Shown piece by piece: positions 8,111 through 16,990 of a DNA stretch of 64,000 nt. The notes under the pieces are model-generated. The model ran no database searches. It saw only the letters and a list, made by a program, of their open reading frames with translations, and had not been told where the DNA came from. A program made the position numbers and the translations under genes. Every line of letters begins with the position of its first letter. Within the stretch, counting starts at the first letter, position 1. This DNA comes from Saccharothrix longispora (GTDB taxonomy: Bacteria > Actinomycetota > Actinomycetes > Mycobacteriales > Pseudonocardiaceae), in assembly GCF_030852425.1 (NCBI RefSeq), contig NZ_NSDM01000003.1:1-64000 (forward strand). The letters are read 5' to 3'.

Positions 8111-10633
8111 ATGACCATCAGCGTCGACGTTCCAGGATCTTCTGATGGCCTACTCGCCAGGGTCGAGGCTCGTAGGCGGCAAGCTAGTGCTGATCTGTCT
8201 GCCACGAGCCGCAGGCAACTCGGTCAGTTCTTCACTCCACGCAAGGTTGCAGAGCTGATCGCAGCACAACCGCGGCTCGATCAGGTCAGTACGATCTCCG
8301 TCCTTGATCCGGGAGCAGGTGCCGGAGTACTCACTGCGGCGTTGGTCGCCCGCGTCATCCGTGAGCGCCCAGACCTCAAGATCGCTGTAACGGCTGTAGA
8401 GGTCGACGAAACCCTTGTTGCCACCTTGCATGAGACTCTCGACGATTGCAGAAATACCGCTTCCGATCACGGTGTAGAACTTACATTCAATCTAGTGAAC
8501 GACGACTTCATTAACTGGGGAACGGCACATGCAGGTGGCAGCCTTTCCGCTTTTAGTGGCGACACGCGCTACGACGTAGTCATCCAGAACCCTCCTTACG
8601 GCAAGCTCACACGCAGCTCGAGCGCCCGTCACAGTCTGGCGATGTTGGGTGTTGAGGTACCCAATTTGTACGCCGCTTTTGTAGCATTGGCCAGCCGACT
8701 CCTCGCTCCAAACGGCCAGCTCGTTGCCATCACGCCTCGAAGCTTCTGCAACGGCACATATTTCCGAGACTTCCGCAAAGAACTTCTGAGAATGGTCGGG
8801 ATCGACACAATCTGCGTTTTTCACGAGCGCGGCACACTCTTCGCAGACTCTGCCGTTCTGCAAGAAACGGTCATCTTTAGCGCAACGGGTGGCCACCGGC
8901 CAGAGAAAGTAAAGATCGCAACCGGTCGAGGATACGACGATGCTATTTACGAAAGGAGCGTACCCTACGAAGAAGTCGTACACCCAGGTGATCCGGAGAA
9001 ATTTCTCCGTATTCCCACCGACGGTGACGATGACACTATCAGCAGCTTCGTCGCAAAGCTGCCAGTAACCCTTCAAGACCTTCAGCTCAGCGCCTCCACA
9101 GGTCGCGTTGTCGACTTTCGCGCAACCGAATACCTACACGCGCAGCCGAAAACCGGAACCGTACCGCTTATTTACCCCCAACATTTCAAGCAGGGTTGCA
9201 TCAACTGGCCTTTGCAGGATTTCAAGAAGAATAACGCTATCGCTCATAACGCAGCTACAGAGAAGCTTCTTTTGCCACGCGGTTACTACGTCCTCGTCAA
9301 GCGCCTCAGTTCCAAGGAAGAGGCTCGACGCGTTGTAGCTTGCGTTTTTCGGGCGGAAGACTCCCCAACTTCCATGGTCGGGTTCGAAAATCACCTTAAC
9401 GTCATCCATTCACAGAATCATGGCATCAGCCCTCTTCTTGCCATAGGACTGACCGCATGGCTCAATTCGGAGAAGCTCGATCTCTACTTCCGCCAGTTCA
9501 GCGGACATACGCAGGTGAACGCCACAGACCTACGTAACATGCGATACCCAGATCACGAAACTCTTGTACGCCTGGGCGCAATGCTCGAGGGTAAAAAGTG
9601 GCCGAAACAGCATGAGCTGGATCAACTGGTCGAGCAAGTCGTATTGGGTATCGAGCAACAAGACGTAGCAGGAGACGGCGACGTGGGTAAGGTCCAGGGC
9701 GATTCGGTGGCCCAGGCTAGTCAGCTGTTGAAAGCGCTCAATTTTGATGCTGAACGCAGTAACGAACGGTCATCCCTTGTTCTACTCGCTTTGGCCAACC
9801 TCCGTCCTGGCCAGCCGTGGCCCGAAGCAACTAACCCAATTCTGCGCACGGTCGATATAATGGACTTCCTTCGGCAGCACCACGGGAAAGATTACAAGCC
9901 AAATACGCGGGAAACGATTCGAAGGCGGACGCTTCACCAATTCGCCGAGCCGGCATATTTGATTCAACAGAACCCCGATAACCCATTGAGGCCGGTCAAT
10001 TCCCCGAAATGGTGCTATCAATTGACCGATCGAGCTATCGCTTTGATCCGCCTATTCGGAACAGAGCAATTCGAGGCCGAACTCGAGGGCTATCTCGCTG
10101 AGTTGCCGGGCCTACAAGCAACGTATGCAGCAGATCGAGCGATGAACCTGATCCCCCTGACGTGGCCCGGGGGGATGGAGTTGAAGCTTAGCCCTGGCGG
10201 ACAGAATGAACTCCTCCGCGAGATGATAGAGAACTTCTGCCCGCGATTCACTCCCGGCGGTAAAGCGCTTTACATCGGTGACGCCAAAAAAAAGATGCTA
10301 CGCTTCGAGAAGGAAGCTTTTGCCGACCTCGGCCTGGCATTCGACAAGCACGGCAAGATGCCAGACCTCGTAGTCTATCTTCCGGACAAGAACTGGCTCG
10401 TCCTCATGGAGGCTGCATCCAATCACGGCCCGGTTGACGCGAAGCGACACGGCGAGCTTCAAACGCTCTTCGCGGGCAGTACAGCAGGCCTTGTCTTTGT
10501 CTCCTGTTTCCCCAGTCGCGTCGAGATGCGCAAAGAACTCAAAAACATCGCTTGGGAGACCGAAGTCTGGTGTGCCGATGCACCGACACACATGATCCAT
10601 TTCAACGGTGAACGATTCCTAGGCCCGTACTGA
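8111..10633 (+). CDS. Fused N6-adenine methyltransferase / BsuBI-PstI-type restriction endonuclease
   Basis: An 840-residue protein with both activities of a restriction-modification system. The N-terminal half is an Eco57I/PstI-type adenine methyltransferase: GQFFTPRKVAELI (38-50), the SAM-binding LDPGAGAG (65-72) and the catalytic NPPY (160-163). A linker from about 500 leads into a winged-helix-like region (VDIMDFLRQHHGKDYKPNTR) and a C-terminal BsuBI/PstI endonuclease domain with MPDLVVY (750-756), LVLMEAASNHGP (765-776), AWETEVW and the terminal HMIHFNGERFLGPY. In BsuBI and PstI these are two proteins recognising CTGCAG; the specificity here is inferred from that family only. GC is much lower than in the host and IS elements flank the gene on both sides, so it was probably acquired by transfer. 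Confidence 0.85.
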   Translation: MTISVDVPGSSDGLLARVEARRRQASADLSATSRRQLGQFFTPRKVAELIAAQPRLDQVSTISVLDPGAGAGVLTAALVARVIRERPDLKIAVTAVEVDETLVATLHETLDDCRNTASDHGVELTFNLVNDDFINWGTAHAGGSLSAFSGDTRYDVVIQNPPYGKLTRSSSARHSLAMLGVEVPNLYAAFVALASRLLAPNGQLVAITPRSFCNGTYFRDFRKELLRMVGIDTICVFHERGTLFADSAVLQETVIFSATGGHRPEKVKIATGRGYDDAIYERSVPYEEVVHPGDPEKFLRIPTDGDDDTISSFVAKLPVTLQDLQLSASTGRVVDFRATEYLHAQPKTGTVPLIYPQHFKQGCINWPLQDFKKNNAIAHNAATEKLLLPRGYYVLVKRLSSKEEARRVVACVFRAEDSPTSMVGFENHLNVIHSQNHGISPLLAIGLTAWLNSEKLDLYFRQFSGHTQVNATDLRNMRYPDHETLVRLGAMLEGKKWPKQHELDQLVEQVVLGIEQQDVAGDGDVGKVQGDSVAQASQLLKALNFDAERSNERSSLVLLALANLRPGQPWPEATNPILRTVDIMDFLRQHHGKDYKPNTRETIRRRTLHQFAEPAYLIQQNPDNPLRPVNSPKWCYQLTDRAIALIRLFGTEQFEAELEGYLAELPGLQATYAADRAMNLIPLTWPGGMELKLSPGGQNELLREMIENFCPRFTPGGKALYIGDAKKKMLRFEKEAFADLGLAFDKHGKMPDLVVYLPDKNWLVLMEAASNHGPVDAKRHGELQTLFAGSTAGLVFVSCFPSRVEMRKELKNIAWETEVWCADAPTHMIHFNGERFLGPY

Positions 10634-10846
10634 ATATGATCGAGAGCAAGGCGGGCTGTCGGAGCAAAAAATTTGGCTGCCTGTAGATTGCCGTAAGTGT
10701 GCCCTTATAATTGTGACGATGCAGGTCACGGCACAGGCTGAACAGGTGGCTGCGGACGGGCGAGGCTCCCGGTAGGACAGCAGTCACCAAGATCCGATGC
10801 CCTAACTGGAGCCTCGCCGTGCTGTCTTAGTAGCAATACCAGTGAC
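10634..10846. other. Non-coding stretch with IS-end features
   Basis: No gene is visible. GCGAGGCTCC near 10757 is matched by its inverse, GGAGCCTCGC, near 10816. These probably mark the end of the IS4-type element whose transposase begins at 10847 on the minus strand. Confidence 0.35.
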
Positions 10847-11929
10847 TTAGAGTGGTTTGCGCTGCTTGTTGGCGGAGACGGTGCGGTAGTGCGGTGCGAT
10901 CCGGACTGTCTCGGCGGGGTGGCGGGTGGGCTGTGGCCAGGTCCGGTGCTTGGCGCGTTTGAGCTTATAGTTCGACATCTTGCGCTTGACCACGCGGGGG
11001 TTGCTGCGCCGTCGCCGTCGAGGCAGGAGGCGGGCCAGGATCTCGTGGACCCCGTCGAGTAGGGCGTGGGCTAATCGGTCAGGGGGAAAAGGCTGCCTGG
11101 GCGGTGGTCTGGCGGCGGGCCAGGCGCAGGCTGCGGATGAACGAGAGCCGGTCGGGGTCCAGGCCGGCGCCGACGGCGGCTGTGTGCATCAGCGACCGGA
11201 TCGCGTGGTGCACCAGCAGGTGCGCCCAGACCTCCTGCTCGACACCGTCGGGCGAGCGGGAGCGCAGCACCTGCCCGGGGCCGCGTTGGTGGGTCTTGAG
11301 TTCGTCCAGCGCGGTCTCGATCTCCCAGCGTTGGCAGTACAACGCCGCCAACTCGCGTGCAGGGGCCTTGTGATGGTCGAGGATCGTGGTGATCAACCGG
11401 TAGGGCGCGTCGTGTTCGGGACGGGCGGGATCGTCCAGTGTGTACTCGACCACCCGCACCGTCACCGGATCCTTACGGCGGTAGTGGTCGTCGGTGGCCA
11501 CGATCTCCGACAGGTATGACCCGTCCGGCAGCTCCTCGCGCACGGGCAGCACGATGTTGGACCGCACCCGCCACAACAGGTCCGCCCCGTTCGCCGACGC
11601 CGCCCGCCACAACGGCAGCCCGGCGAACCCACGGTCGGCGATCAACAACTCGCCCCGACCCAGACCGGGAAACAGGTCCCGGGCCAGCGTGGCCTCCGCC
11701 ACCGTGATCGAACCCAGCGTGGCCGCGGTGATCGCGTGAGTGCCGCACTCGGCCACCGCCACCACCCGCACCTGCGGAAACGCCACCCGATCCCCACGAG
11801 CCGCCGCCCGGCCACTACCCGGCCGGCCGAACCGCTCCATGTTCTCCGGCGTGTCCGGCGCGTCGAAGGTCGTGCCGTCCACCGCCAACACCCGCCAGGT
11901 CCGATACCACGACCCACGCGTGGTCGGCC
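10847..11929 (-). pseudogene. IS4-family transposase, frameshifted and 5'-truncated
   Basis: The DDE core is clear: LAVDGTTFDAPDTPEN (first D), LIADRGFAGLPLW (second D), and YCQRWEIETALDELKTHQ, which is the Y-x2-R-x3-E-x6-K signature of IS4. The main frame stops at 11079 after AQAAFSP. Removing one base from the tttt/ccccc run there restores PPDRLAHALLDGVHEILARL and a basic tail ending at 10847. The N-terminus is lost where the IS end repeat abuts at about 11930. Two independent lesions make it non-functional. Confidence 0.75.
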
Positions 11930-11931
11930 CC

Positions 11932-11965
11932 TGTGCTTGCCGAAAATGTCGTCCGTGCAGGTCAG
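11932..11965 (-). repeat. Inverted IS end repeat, orphan copy
   Basis: On the minus strand this reads exactly as the right end at 792-825, including CACGGACGACATTTTCGG. It abuts the truncated IS4 relic and lies outside the inner left end of the next IS, so it is the leftover right end of another copy in opposite orientation. Confidence 0.65.
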
Positions 11966-11978
11966 GCGGCGTGGTGGT

Positions 11979-13226
11979 TGTGCCTGCCGATAACTCCATC
12001 CATGCAGGTCAGAAGCGCACTCAGGACACGGGCTCGGGAAGGCCCGCAAGGATGCTGGTGTTCCACGGGCTCGTCGGGCGACGCGGCATGATGACCGGCT
12101 GTGCTGCTCCGACTGGCCTACCTCGGCGTGACCAACGCGTTCGCCTTGCTGCGCCTGCTGCCCATGAGCGATCGGGACAAGGACGTGGAGATCCTGGCGC
12201 TGCGGCACCAAATCACGATCCTGGAACGTCAACTGGGTAACGCCCGTCCGCGGTTCTCTCCCGGCGATCGAGCGTTCCTCGCGGCACTGCTGCACCGACT
12301 TCCCGTCGACACCCTTCGTCGGCTCCGACTGCTGGTCCGTCCGGAGACAGTGCTGCGATGGCACCGCGACCTCCCCGCCCGCCGCCACGCAGCCAGATCC
12401 CGTCCCAAGCGGCCCGGCCGACCACGAACCATCCGCTCGATCCGGCTACTGGTGCTGCGCCTGGCACGCGAGACCTCCGCCTGGGGGTACCGCCGCATCC
12501 ACGGCGAACTCCTCGTGCTCGGCATCAAGATCGCAGCCTCCACCGTCTGGCATCCTCAAGGACGCCGGCATCGATCCGGCACCTGAACGCACCTCGACGA
12601 CCTGGTCGGCCTTCCTCCGCTCCCAAGCCGACGCCCTGATGGCCTGCGACTTCTTCGAGACCTCCACGTTGAGCGGCACCCGTCTGTACGTGCTCGCGGT
12701 GATCGAGCACGCCAGCCGCAGGATCCGGATCCTCGGCGCCACCGCGCACCCGACCGCGGCCTGGGTCACCCAGGCCGCCAGAAACCTCGCCATGGACCTC
12801 GACGACGCGGGCAGCACCGCACGGTTCCTGATCCGAGACCGCGACGGCAAGTTCCCCGTCCTGTTCGACACCGTCCTCGCCGACGCCGGCATCCAGGTCG
12901 TCCTCAGCGGAGTCCGCATCCCGCGCATGAACGCGATCATGGAACGCTGGATCCGGACCTGCCGTCGAGAACTCCTCGACCGAACGCTGATCTGGAACCA
13001 ACGGCACCTGCTCCACGCACTGCGCGACTACGAGCAGTTCTACAACACCCACAGACCTCACCAAGGCATCGCCAACGCCCGACCACTACACGCGCTGCCA
13101 CCACCGACCACCGACCAAGCAGCGCTCAGCCAGCTTGACATCCGCCAACGGCAACGACTGGGCGGCATCCTCAACGAATACCATCACGCTGCCTGACCTG
13201 CATGGATGCTATTTTCGGCAAGCACA
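11979..13226 (+). mobile_element. Integrase-core IS element, second copy
   Basis: The left end (11979-12012) and the right end (13193-13226) are imperfect inverted copies sharing CATCCATGCAGGTCAG exactly. Between them is one transposase gene with a two-base deletion. The element is about 1.25 kb. Its right end is joined directly to a truncated tyrosine recombinase, which it probably interrupted. Confidence 0.7.
12101..13196 (+). pseudogene. Integrase-core transposase with two-base deletion
   Basis: A GTG-started frame (LLRLAYLGVTNAFALLRLLP, KDVEILALRHQITILERQL) runs to AASTVW and then breaks. Where the first copy has ctggcagatcctc, this one has ctggcatcctc: two bases are missing. The rest (from 12639) continues with ACDFFETSTLSGT, LIRDRDGKFPV and NAIMERWIRTCRRE, so all three catalytic acids are present downstream. 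Full length without the lesion would be about 365 codons. Unless the shift is suppressed, the gene is dead. Confidence 0.8.
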
Positions 13227-13723
13227 GGGTGGACCTGGACAAGCACGAGATCCGCATCGACGCTAAGGACGGCGCGCTGCACGAGCTGCACGGCAAGCTC
13301 GAACTCGGCCCGCCCAAGACACCGGTCAGCGTACGAACCGTGCATCTACCGAAGTTCCTCGCCGAACTGCTCGTCGAACTGCGGTGCGAGAAGCCGACCG
13401 CACGGTTCGTGTTCACCGGCGTCGACGGCGGCCTGCACCGCCGATCCAACTTCCGCCGCCGGGTCTGGCTACCCGCCGTGGAAGGTGACTCGAAGTCGGG
13501 CCGGCCGCCGATCAAGCCGCACATGCACTTCCACGACCTGCGCCACACCCACAAGACCTGGCTCATCGAGGACGGCGTCCCCGAGGTCCTCCAGCACAAG
13601 CGCATCGGGCACAAGTTCCGCGGCGTCATGGGCGTCTACTCCCACGTCACCCGCCCGATGATCGACGCCATGCTCGAAGGACTCCAGGCCCGCTGGGAGC
13701 AGAATGGGAGCAAACCCCTCTGA
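13227..13723 (+). pseudogene. Tyrosine recombinase, C-terminal catalytic fragment
   Basis: After the IS end the frame reads as the catalytic half of a phage-type integrase: KDGALHELHGKLELGPPKT, FVFTGVDGGLHRRSNFRRRV, the HxxR box FHDLRHTHKTWLIEDG, and the tyrosine in MGVYSHVTRPM. The N-terminal core-binding domain and first catalytic arginine are missing, replaced by the IS. It is strongly similar to the broken integrase at 16991-18213. It points toward the Val-CAC tRNA about 120 bp away, the normal position of an integrase beside its attachment site. Confidence 0.8.
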
Positions 13724-13784
13724 CCTCTTCGGAGCAGCAAGTGTGTTCAAGATCTTTTGCTCCCAATTTGCTCCCCGCAACGAT

Positions 13785-13821
13785 CAACGGCCCGCAGACG
13801 AAGATCGTCTACGAGCCGTTG
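13785..13821. terminator. Hairpin between integrase fragment and tRNA-Val
   Basis: CAACGGC at 13785 pairs with GCCGTTG ending at 13821, with further pairing inside (agac/gtct). It lies between the converging integrase fragment and tRNA gene. A similar hairpin occupies the same place beside the other Val tRNA. Confidence 0.45.
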
Positions 13822-13839
13822 ACCTGCACAAACACACTG

Positions 13840-13911
13840 TGGGCGATACTGGGATCGAACCAGTGACCTCTTCGGTGTGAACGAAGCGCTCTCCCGCTGA
13901 GCTAAACGCCC
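13840..13911 (-). tRNA. tRNA-Val (CAC)
   Basis: On the minus strand the cloverleaf reads: acceptor GGGCGTT, D-arm GCTCAGCGGGAGAGC, anticodon stem CTTCG with loop TTCACAC, T-arm CTGGTTCGATCCCAG, and acceptor return ATCGCCC plus A. The anticodon is CAC. No CCA is encoded. Its 3' end faces the truncated integrase and is a plausible attachment site. Confidence 0.9.
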
Positions 13912-13961
13912 GTGTTCTGTTTTCGTCCCCCGCTCTCGCGGTGTGCCCATACCTTACAACA

Positions 13962-14390
13962 TCATCCCCGCGAACCAAAAATCGGGCTCTCCAACCAGGC
14001 CCAGTCGAGTCCGAACCAGCCTCCGACCAGGGCGAACGCGCCGAGCAGCCAACACGTGACCGCGACCACCAGACCGGTGGCGGCCAGGACGAGGGCCTTC
14101 ACGAGGACGTTCTGCCGCTTCAGCCACTCGACCCAGGCGTCGTAGTAGCGCTTGGCGAACTTCAGGACGCGCCCCGCCCACTCGAACTCGGTCGACAGGA
14201 TCGCGAGTCCCGCGAACACGACGAGCCAGCCCGGACCGGGGTACGGGATCATCACGATGCCGGCGACCAGCACCAGCCCTCCGACGACGCCCACGCCGAT
14301 GCGGTAGCCCATGTTCAGCGCGGGGTTGCGGCGGAACCGGTGGCGGCGCCCCGCTTCCTCTGGGGTGTTCTCGCGCTGTTCCGTGGTCAT
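13962..14390 (-). CDS. TIGR02611-like small membrane protein
   Basis: A 142-residue protein from the ATG at 14390 (MTTEQRENTPEE); an in-frame ATG at 14408 is an alternative. It has a charged N-terminus, a hydrophobic segment (GVGVVGGLVLVAGIVMIPYP), the family hallmark PGPGWLVVFAGLAILSTEF, an amphipathic stretch (RYYDAWVEWLKRQN) and a second pair of hydrophobic segments. This pattern matches the actinobacterial TIGR02611 membrane family, whose function is not known. It lies between the tRNA and the anti-sigma gene on the same strand. Confidence 0.7.
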   Translation of the reverse strand: MTTEQRENTPEEAGRRHRFRRNPALNMGYRIGVGVVGGLVLVAGIVMIPYPGPGWLVVFAGLAILSTEFEWAGRVLKFAKRYYDAWVEWLKRQNVLVKALVLAATGLVVAVTCWLLGAFALVGGWFGLDWAWLESPIFGSRG

Positions 14391-14416
14391 GCGCACATCA
14401 TCGCCCATGGCACGCC

Positions 14417-15235
14417 TCACGCGGGCCCGACCTGGCCGGACGCCAGGACGTCGCTCGGCTCCGGGGGCATCGAGCGCCCCTGTTCCAGGGAGAGCGCGAA
14501 GAGGCTGTGCTTGTGCGCGTCCGGTGACCACGCCAGCACCTGCACGTCCGAGGTGTCGCCGCCGAGGTCGAACGTGGCCAACGCCACAGGGGCCGGCGTG
14601 CTGGCCCCCCACACCACGTAGACCTGGTTCGTCGTGTCGTTGGACGTCAGGTGCATCGGCATCAGGGCGGCCGAGTCCTCGGTCGACACGAGGACCGCCA
14701 CCGCTTCACCGGACGGCGTGCGCAGCACGGCCCGGTTCGCCGACGGGTCGGCGGCCAGGTCCAGGGCCCGCTCCAGCCGGTCGGCGCGCGCTTCCTGGGC
14801 CGCCACCTGGTCGCCGAGCTGGTTGAGCCGCACCCCGACGACGCCGATCCCGACCACCGCCACGAGGACGGCCGCGGCGGCGAGCGCCTTGCGGGCCCAC
14901 CCGGCACGCCGGTGTCGACGCGGCTCCAGCGGAACGGGTTCGACGACCTGCTGCGCGACCCGGTGGACGGGGGCCCGGCGCACCTGCTCCTGGGGGGCGT
15001 CCTCGATGGCGGCCATCAGCCTGGTGCGCAGGCGGTCCGGCGGGTCGTACTGGCGGACCGACGAGCCCAGGGCGGCGGTCACCTCCTCGGCCGAGCGGAC
15101 GGTTTCCCGGCAGCGGGCGCACTCCGGCAGGTGGGCGCGCAGTCGCGCCTCCTCGTCCGGTTCGAGCGCGTGCATCGCGAACCCGACCGCGAGCTCCTCC
15201 TGGGGGCACCGGTCGTCCCTCTGCTCCCCGGTCAC
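14417..15235 (-). CDS. Anti-sigma factor, RskA-like
   Basis: A 272-residue membrane anti-sigma factor. The N-terminal zinc-binding anti-sigma domain carries H-x3-C-x2-C (AHLPECARCRE). A single transmembrane helix (ALAAAAVLVAVVGIGVVGV) follows near residue 140. The C-terminal extracytoplasmic RskA domain ends with QVYVVWGASTPAPVALATF and LFALSLEQG. Its GTG start overlaps the stop of the sigma gene (GTGA at 15235-15232), so the two proteins are made together. By family knowledge it holds the sigma factor at the membrane until proteolysed. Confidence 0.88.
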   Translation of the reverse strand: MTGEQRDDRCPQEELAVGFAMHALEPDEEARLRAHLPECARCRETVRSAEEVTAALGSSVRQYDPPDRLRTRLMAAIEDAPQEQVRRAPVHRVAQQVVEPVPLEPRRHRRAGWARKALAAAAVLVAVVGIGVVGVRLNQLGDQVAAQEARADRLERALDLAADPSANRAVLRTPSGEAVAVLVSTEDSAALMPMHLTSNDTTNQVYVVWGASTPAPVALATFDLGGDTSDVQVLAWSPDAHKHSLFALSLEQGRSMPPEPSDVLASGQVGPA

Positions 15236-15906
15236 CGTCGTGCTCCCGTCGTCCTGCCCGGCGTGTCGCCGCCGGTCTCCCCTGCCCACACCGCGTGCAA
15301 CGTCGTCCGCAGCCTCCTGATGGCCGCGAACGTGCGCGATTTCACCGTGCCCAGGGGGATGCCGGTGAGTGCCGCGACCTCTATCTGCGTGTAGCCGCCG
15401 AGGTAGGCCAGCGCGATGACCTGCCGCTGGTCCTCGGGAAGCCGCTGCAACGCCTCGCGCACCTCGGCACCGACGACGCCCGTCAGGGCGTCCTGGTCGG
15501 CTCCGGCGGAGGACGGGACGTTGTGCTCGGACACCTCGTCGGTGAGCGGCACGTTCCGCTTGCGCTGCGTGTTCTCCCTGCGCACGGCGTCCACCGCGCG
15601 GTGGTGCACGACGGTCATCAGCCAGGTGCCGAAGCCGCCGCGCGCGCGGTCGTAGCCGGAGGGGTTGCGCCACAGGGCGAGGAACGCCTCCTGGACGACG
15701 TCCTCGGCCAGGCCGGGGTCGACGCAGATGCGCCTGGCCAGTGAGTACGCTGGTTTGGCGTAGCGGTCGTAGAGTTCACCGAACGCCGCGCGGTCGCCTG
15801 CCGAGACCCGTTCGACGAGCTCCGCGTCGGGAGGCGGTCGGTCGGGTTCGCGGCGTGGCGCCGGGGCGGGTGCGTCAGCCACCAGAGAGGTCCTCACGTC
15901 CAACAT
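15232..15906 (-). CDS. ECF RNA polymerase sigma factor, SigK-like
   Basis: A 224-residue ECF sigma factor. Region 2 is readable as FGELYDRYAKPAYSLARRIC and DVVQEAFLALWRNPSGYD; region 4 as LPEDQRQVIALAYLGGYTQI followed by IPLGTVKSRTFAAIRRLR. A short variable linker joins the two. The RskA-like partner immediately downstream places it with the SigK/RskA group, although overall identity to SigK was not computed. A proline-rich 25-residue N-terminal tail precedes region 2. The start could be internal. Confidence 0.88.
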   Translation of the reverse strand: MLDVRTSLVADAPAPAPRREPDRPPPDAELVERVSAGDRAAFGELYDRYAKPAYSLARRICVDPGLAEDVVQEAFLALWRNPSGYDRARGGFGTWLMTVVHHRAVDAVRRENTQRKRNVPLTDEVSEHNVPSSAGADQDALTGVVGAEVREALQRLPEDQRQVIALAYLGGYTQIEVAALTGIPLGTVKSRTFAAIRRLRTTLHAVWAGETGGDTPGRTTGARR

Positions 15907-16125
15907 TCGCGCAACAGCCGGTACCGGGTTCAGGTTAAACCCAGCAAGATGGGCCCGGTGGGATCGGACCGGACACGGAACGCATCGAGGTGGTCGCCCA
16001 GCGGAACGGTGTAGACCCGAACGGGTGATAAACCTTCAGGAGTCGAGCGTTCCTCGCCACATACACGTCACAAGTAGAGAGCTCGGTCGTTCCATTGGCC
16101 GGGAAGGGAGAAGAGGGTAACGACG

Positions 16126-16551
16126 ATGCGCAATGACCACGTGACACTCCGTTCAACAGCCGTGTTCGACCTCCTGGCACCGAGGACTCCGGCCGTGCCG
16201 GTCCAGGTCGAACTCCGCTACGACACGAAGGACCCGTACGCGGTGGTGGCCGCGTTCCGCACGGGCCGAGCCGGGTGGGTGGAGTGGGTTTACGCCCGCG
16301 ACCTCCTGGCCGACGGCCTGATCGCCGACGCCGGGGACGGTGACGTCCGGATCCGCCCGGCGGCCGACGACCCCGAGGTCGTGGTGATCGAACTGAGTTC
16401 CCCGTCCGGCCACGCCATGTTCGAGGCGTCCGCGCAGGAGCTGGCCGACTTCCTCGACCGCACCTATGACGTGGTCGTGCCCGGCAACGAACACCTGTGG
16501 GTCGACGTGGACGAGGCACTGACCCACCTGATCTCGACCGATCTGACGTAG
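16126..16551 (+). CDS. SsgA-family sporulation and cell-division regulator
   Basis: A 141-residue SsgA-like protein. Recognisable family segments are PVQVELRYDTKDPYAVVAAF, WVEWVYARDLLADGL, DGDVRIRPAADD and the C-terminal ELADFLDRTYDVVVPGNEH. In actinomycetes these proteins help place FtsZ during sporulation septation; SsgB is the most widespread member and this protein most resembles it, but the paralogue cannot be fixed here. The ATG follows a gggagaagagg ribosome-binding site. The gene stands alone between the sigma gene (divergent) and the tRNA cluster. Confidence 0.85.
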   Translation: MRNDHVTLRSTAVFDLLAPRTPAVPVQVELRYDTKDPYAVVAAFRTGRAGWVEWVYARDLLADGLIADAGDGDVRIRPAADDPEVVVIELSSPSGHAMFEASAQELADFLDRTYDVVVPGNEHLWVDVDEALTHLISTDLT

Positions 16552-16696
16552 AAGCGCAGGTAGCGGGCCCGCCAGGGGGTCTGGCACCCCCCGATTTGAT
16601 TCCGCGGCGGGGCATGTAATAAAGTTCCTCTCGCACCGAGGAAGACCGGGACGGCAAGCCCCAAAAGGGTAAAGTCCCAAGAATCCTTCGGAGCAT

Positions 16697-16769
16697 GCGG
16701 ATGTAGCGCAGTTGGTAGCGCATCACCTTGCCAAGGTGAGGGTCGCGAGTTCGAGTCTCGTCATCCGCT
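16697..16769 (+). tRNA. tRNA-Gly (GCC)
   Basis: A 73-nt cloverleaf: acceptor GCGGATG, D-arm GCGCAGTTGGTAGCGC, anticodon stem-loop CACCTTGCCAAGGTG, T-arm GCGAGTTCGAGTCTCGT, and CATCCGC plus T. The anticodon is GCC. It is the first of three tandem tRNAs. Confidence 0.93.
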
Positions 16770-16828
16770 CGGCAGAGGGCCCCTTGGGCTCAGGCCAGAC
16801 TCCCGGGTGCTAGTATTCGGGAATCGCT

Positions 16829-16900
16829 GGCGGAGTGGCCGAGTGGCTTAGGCAAGGGCCTGCAAAGCCCTGTACACGGGTTCGATTCCCGTCTCCGCCT
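16829..16900 (+). tRNA. tRNA-Cys (GCA)
   Basis: A 72-nt cloverleaf from GGCGGAG to CTCCGCC plus T, with anticodon stem-loop AGGGCCTGCAAAGCCCT. The anticodon is GCA. The discriminator U is the one expected for cysteine tRNA. Confidence 0.92.
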
Positions 16901-16901
16901 C

Positions 16902-16976
<75 letters not shown>

Positions 16977-16990
16977 TCGATATACGCAGG

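Noticed and set aside
16553-16696. A riboswitch or T-box before the tRNA cluster
   Set aside because: There is some inverted repetition in GC-rich sequence but no conserved core of any known riboswitch.
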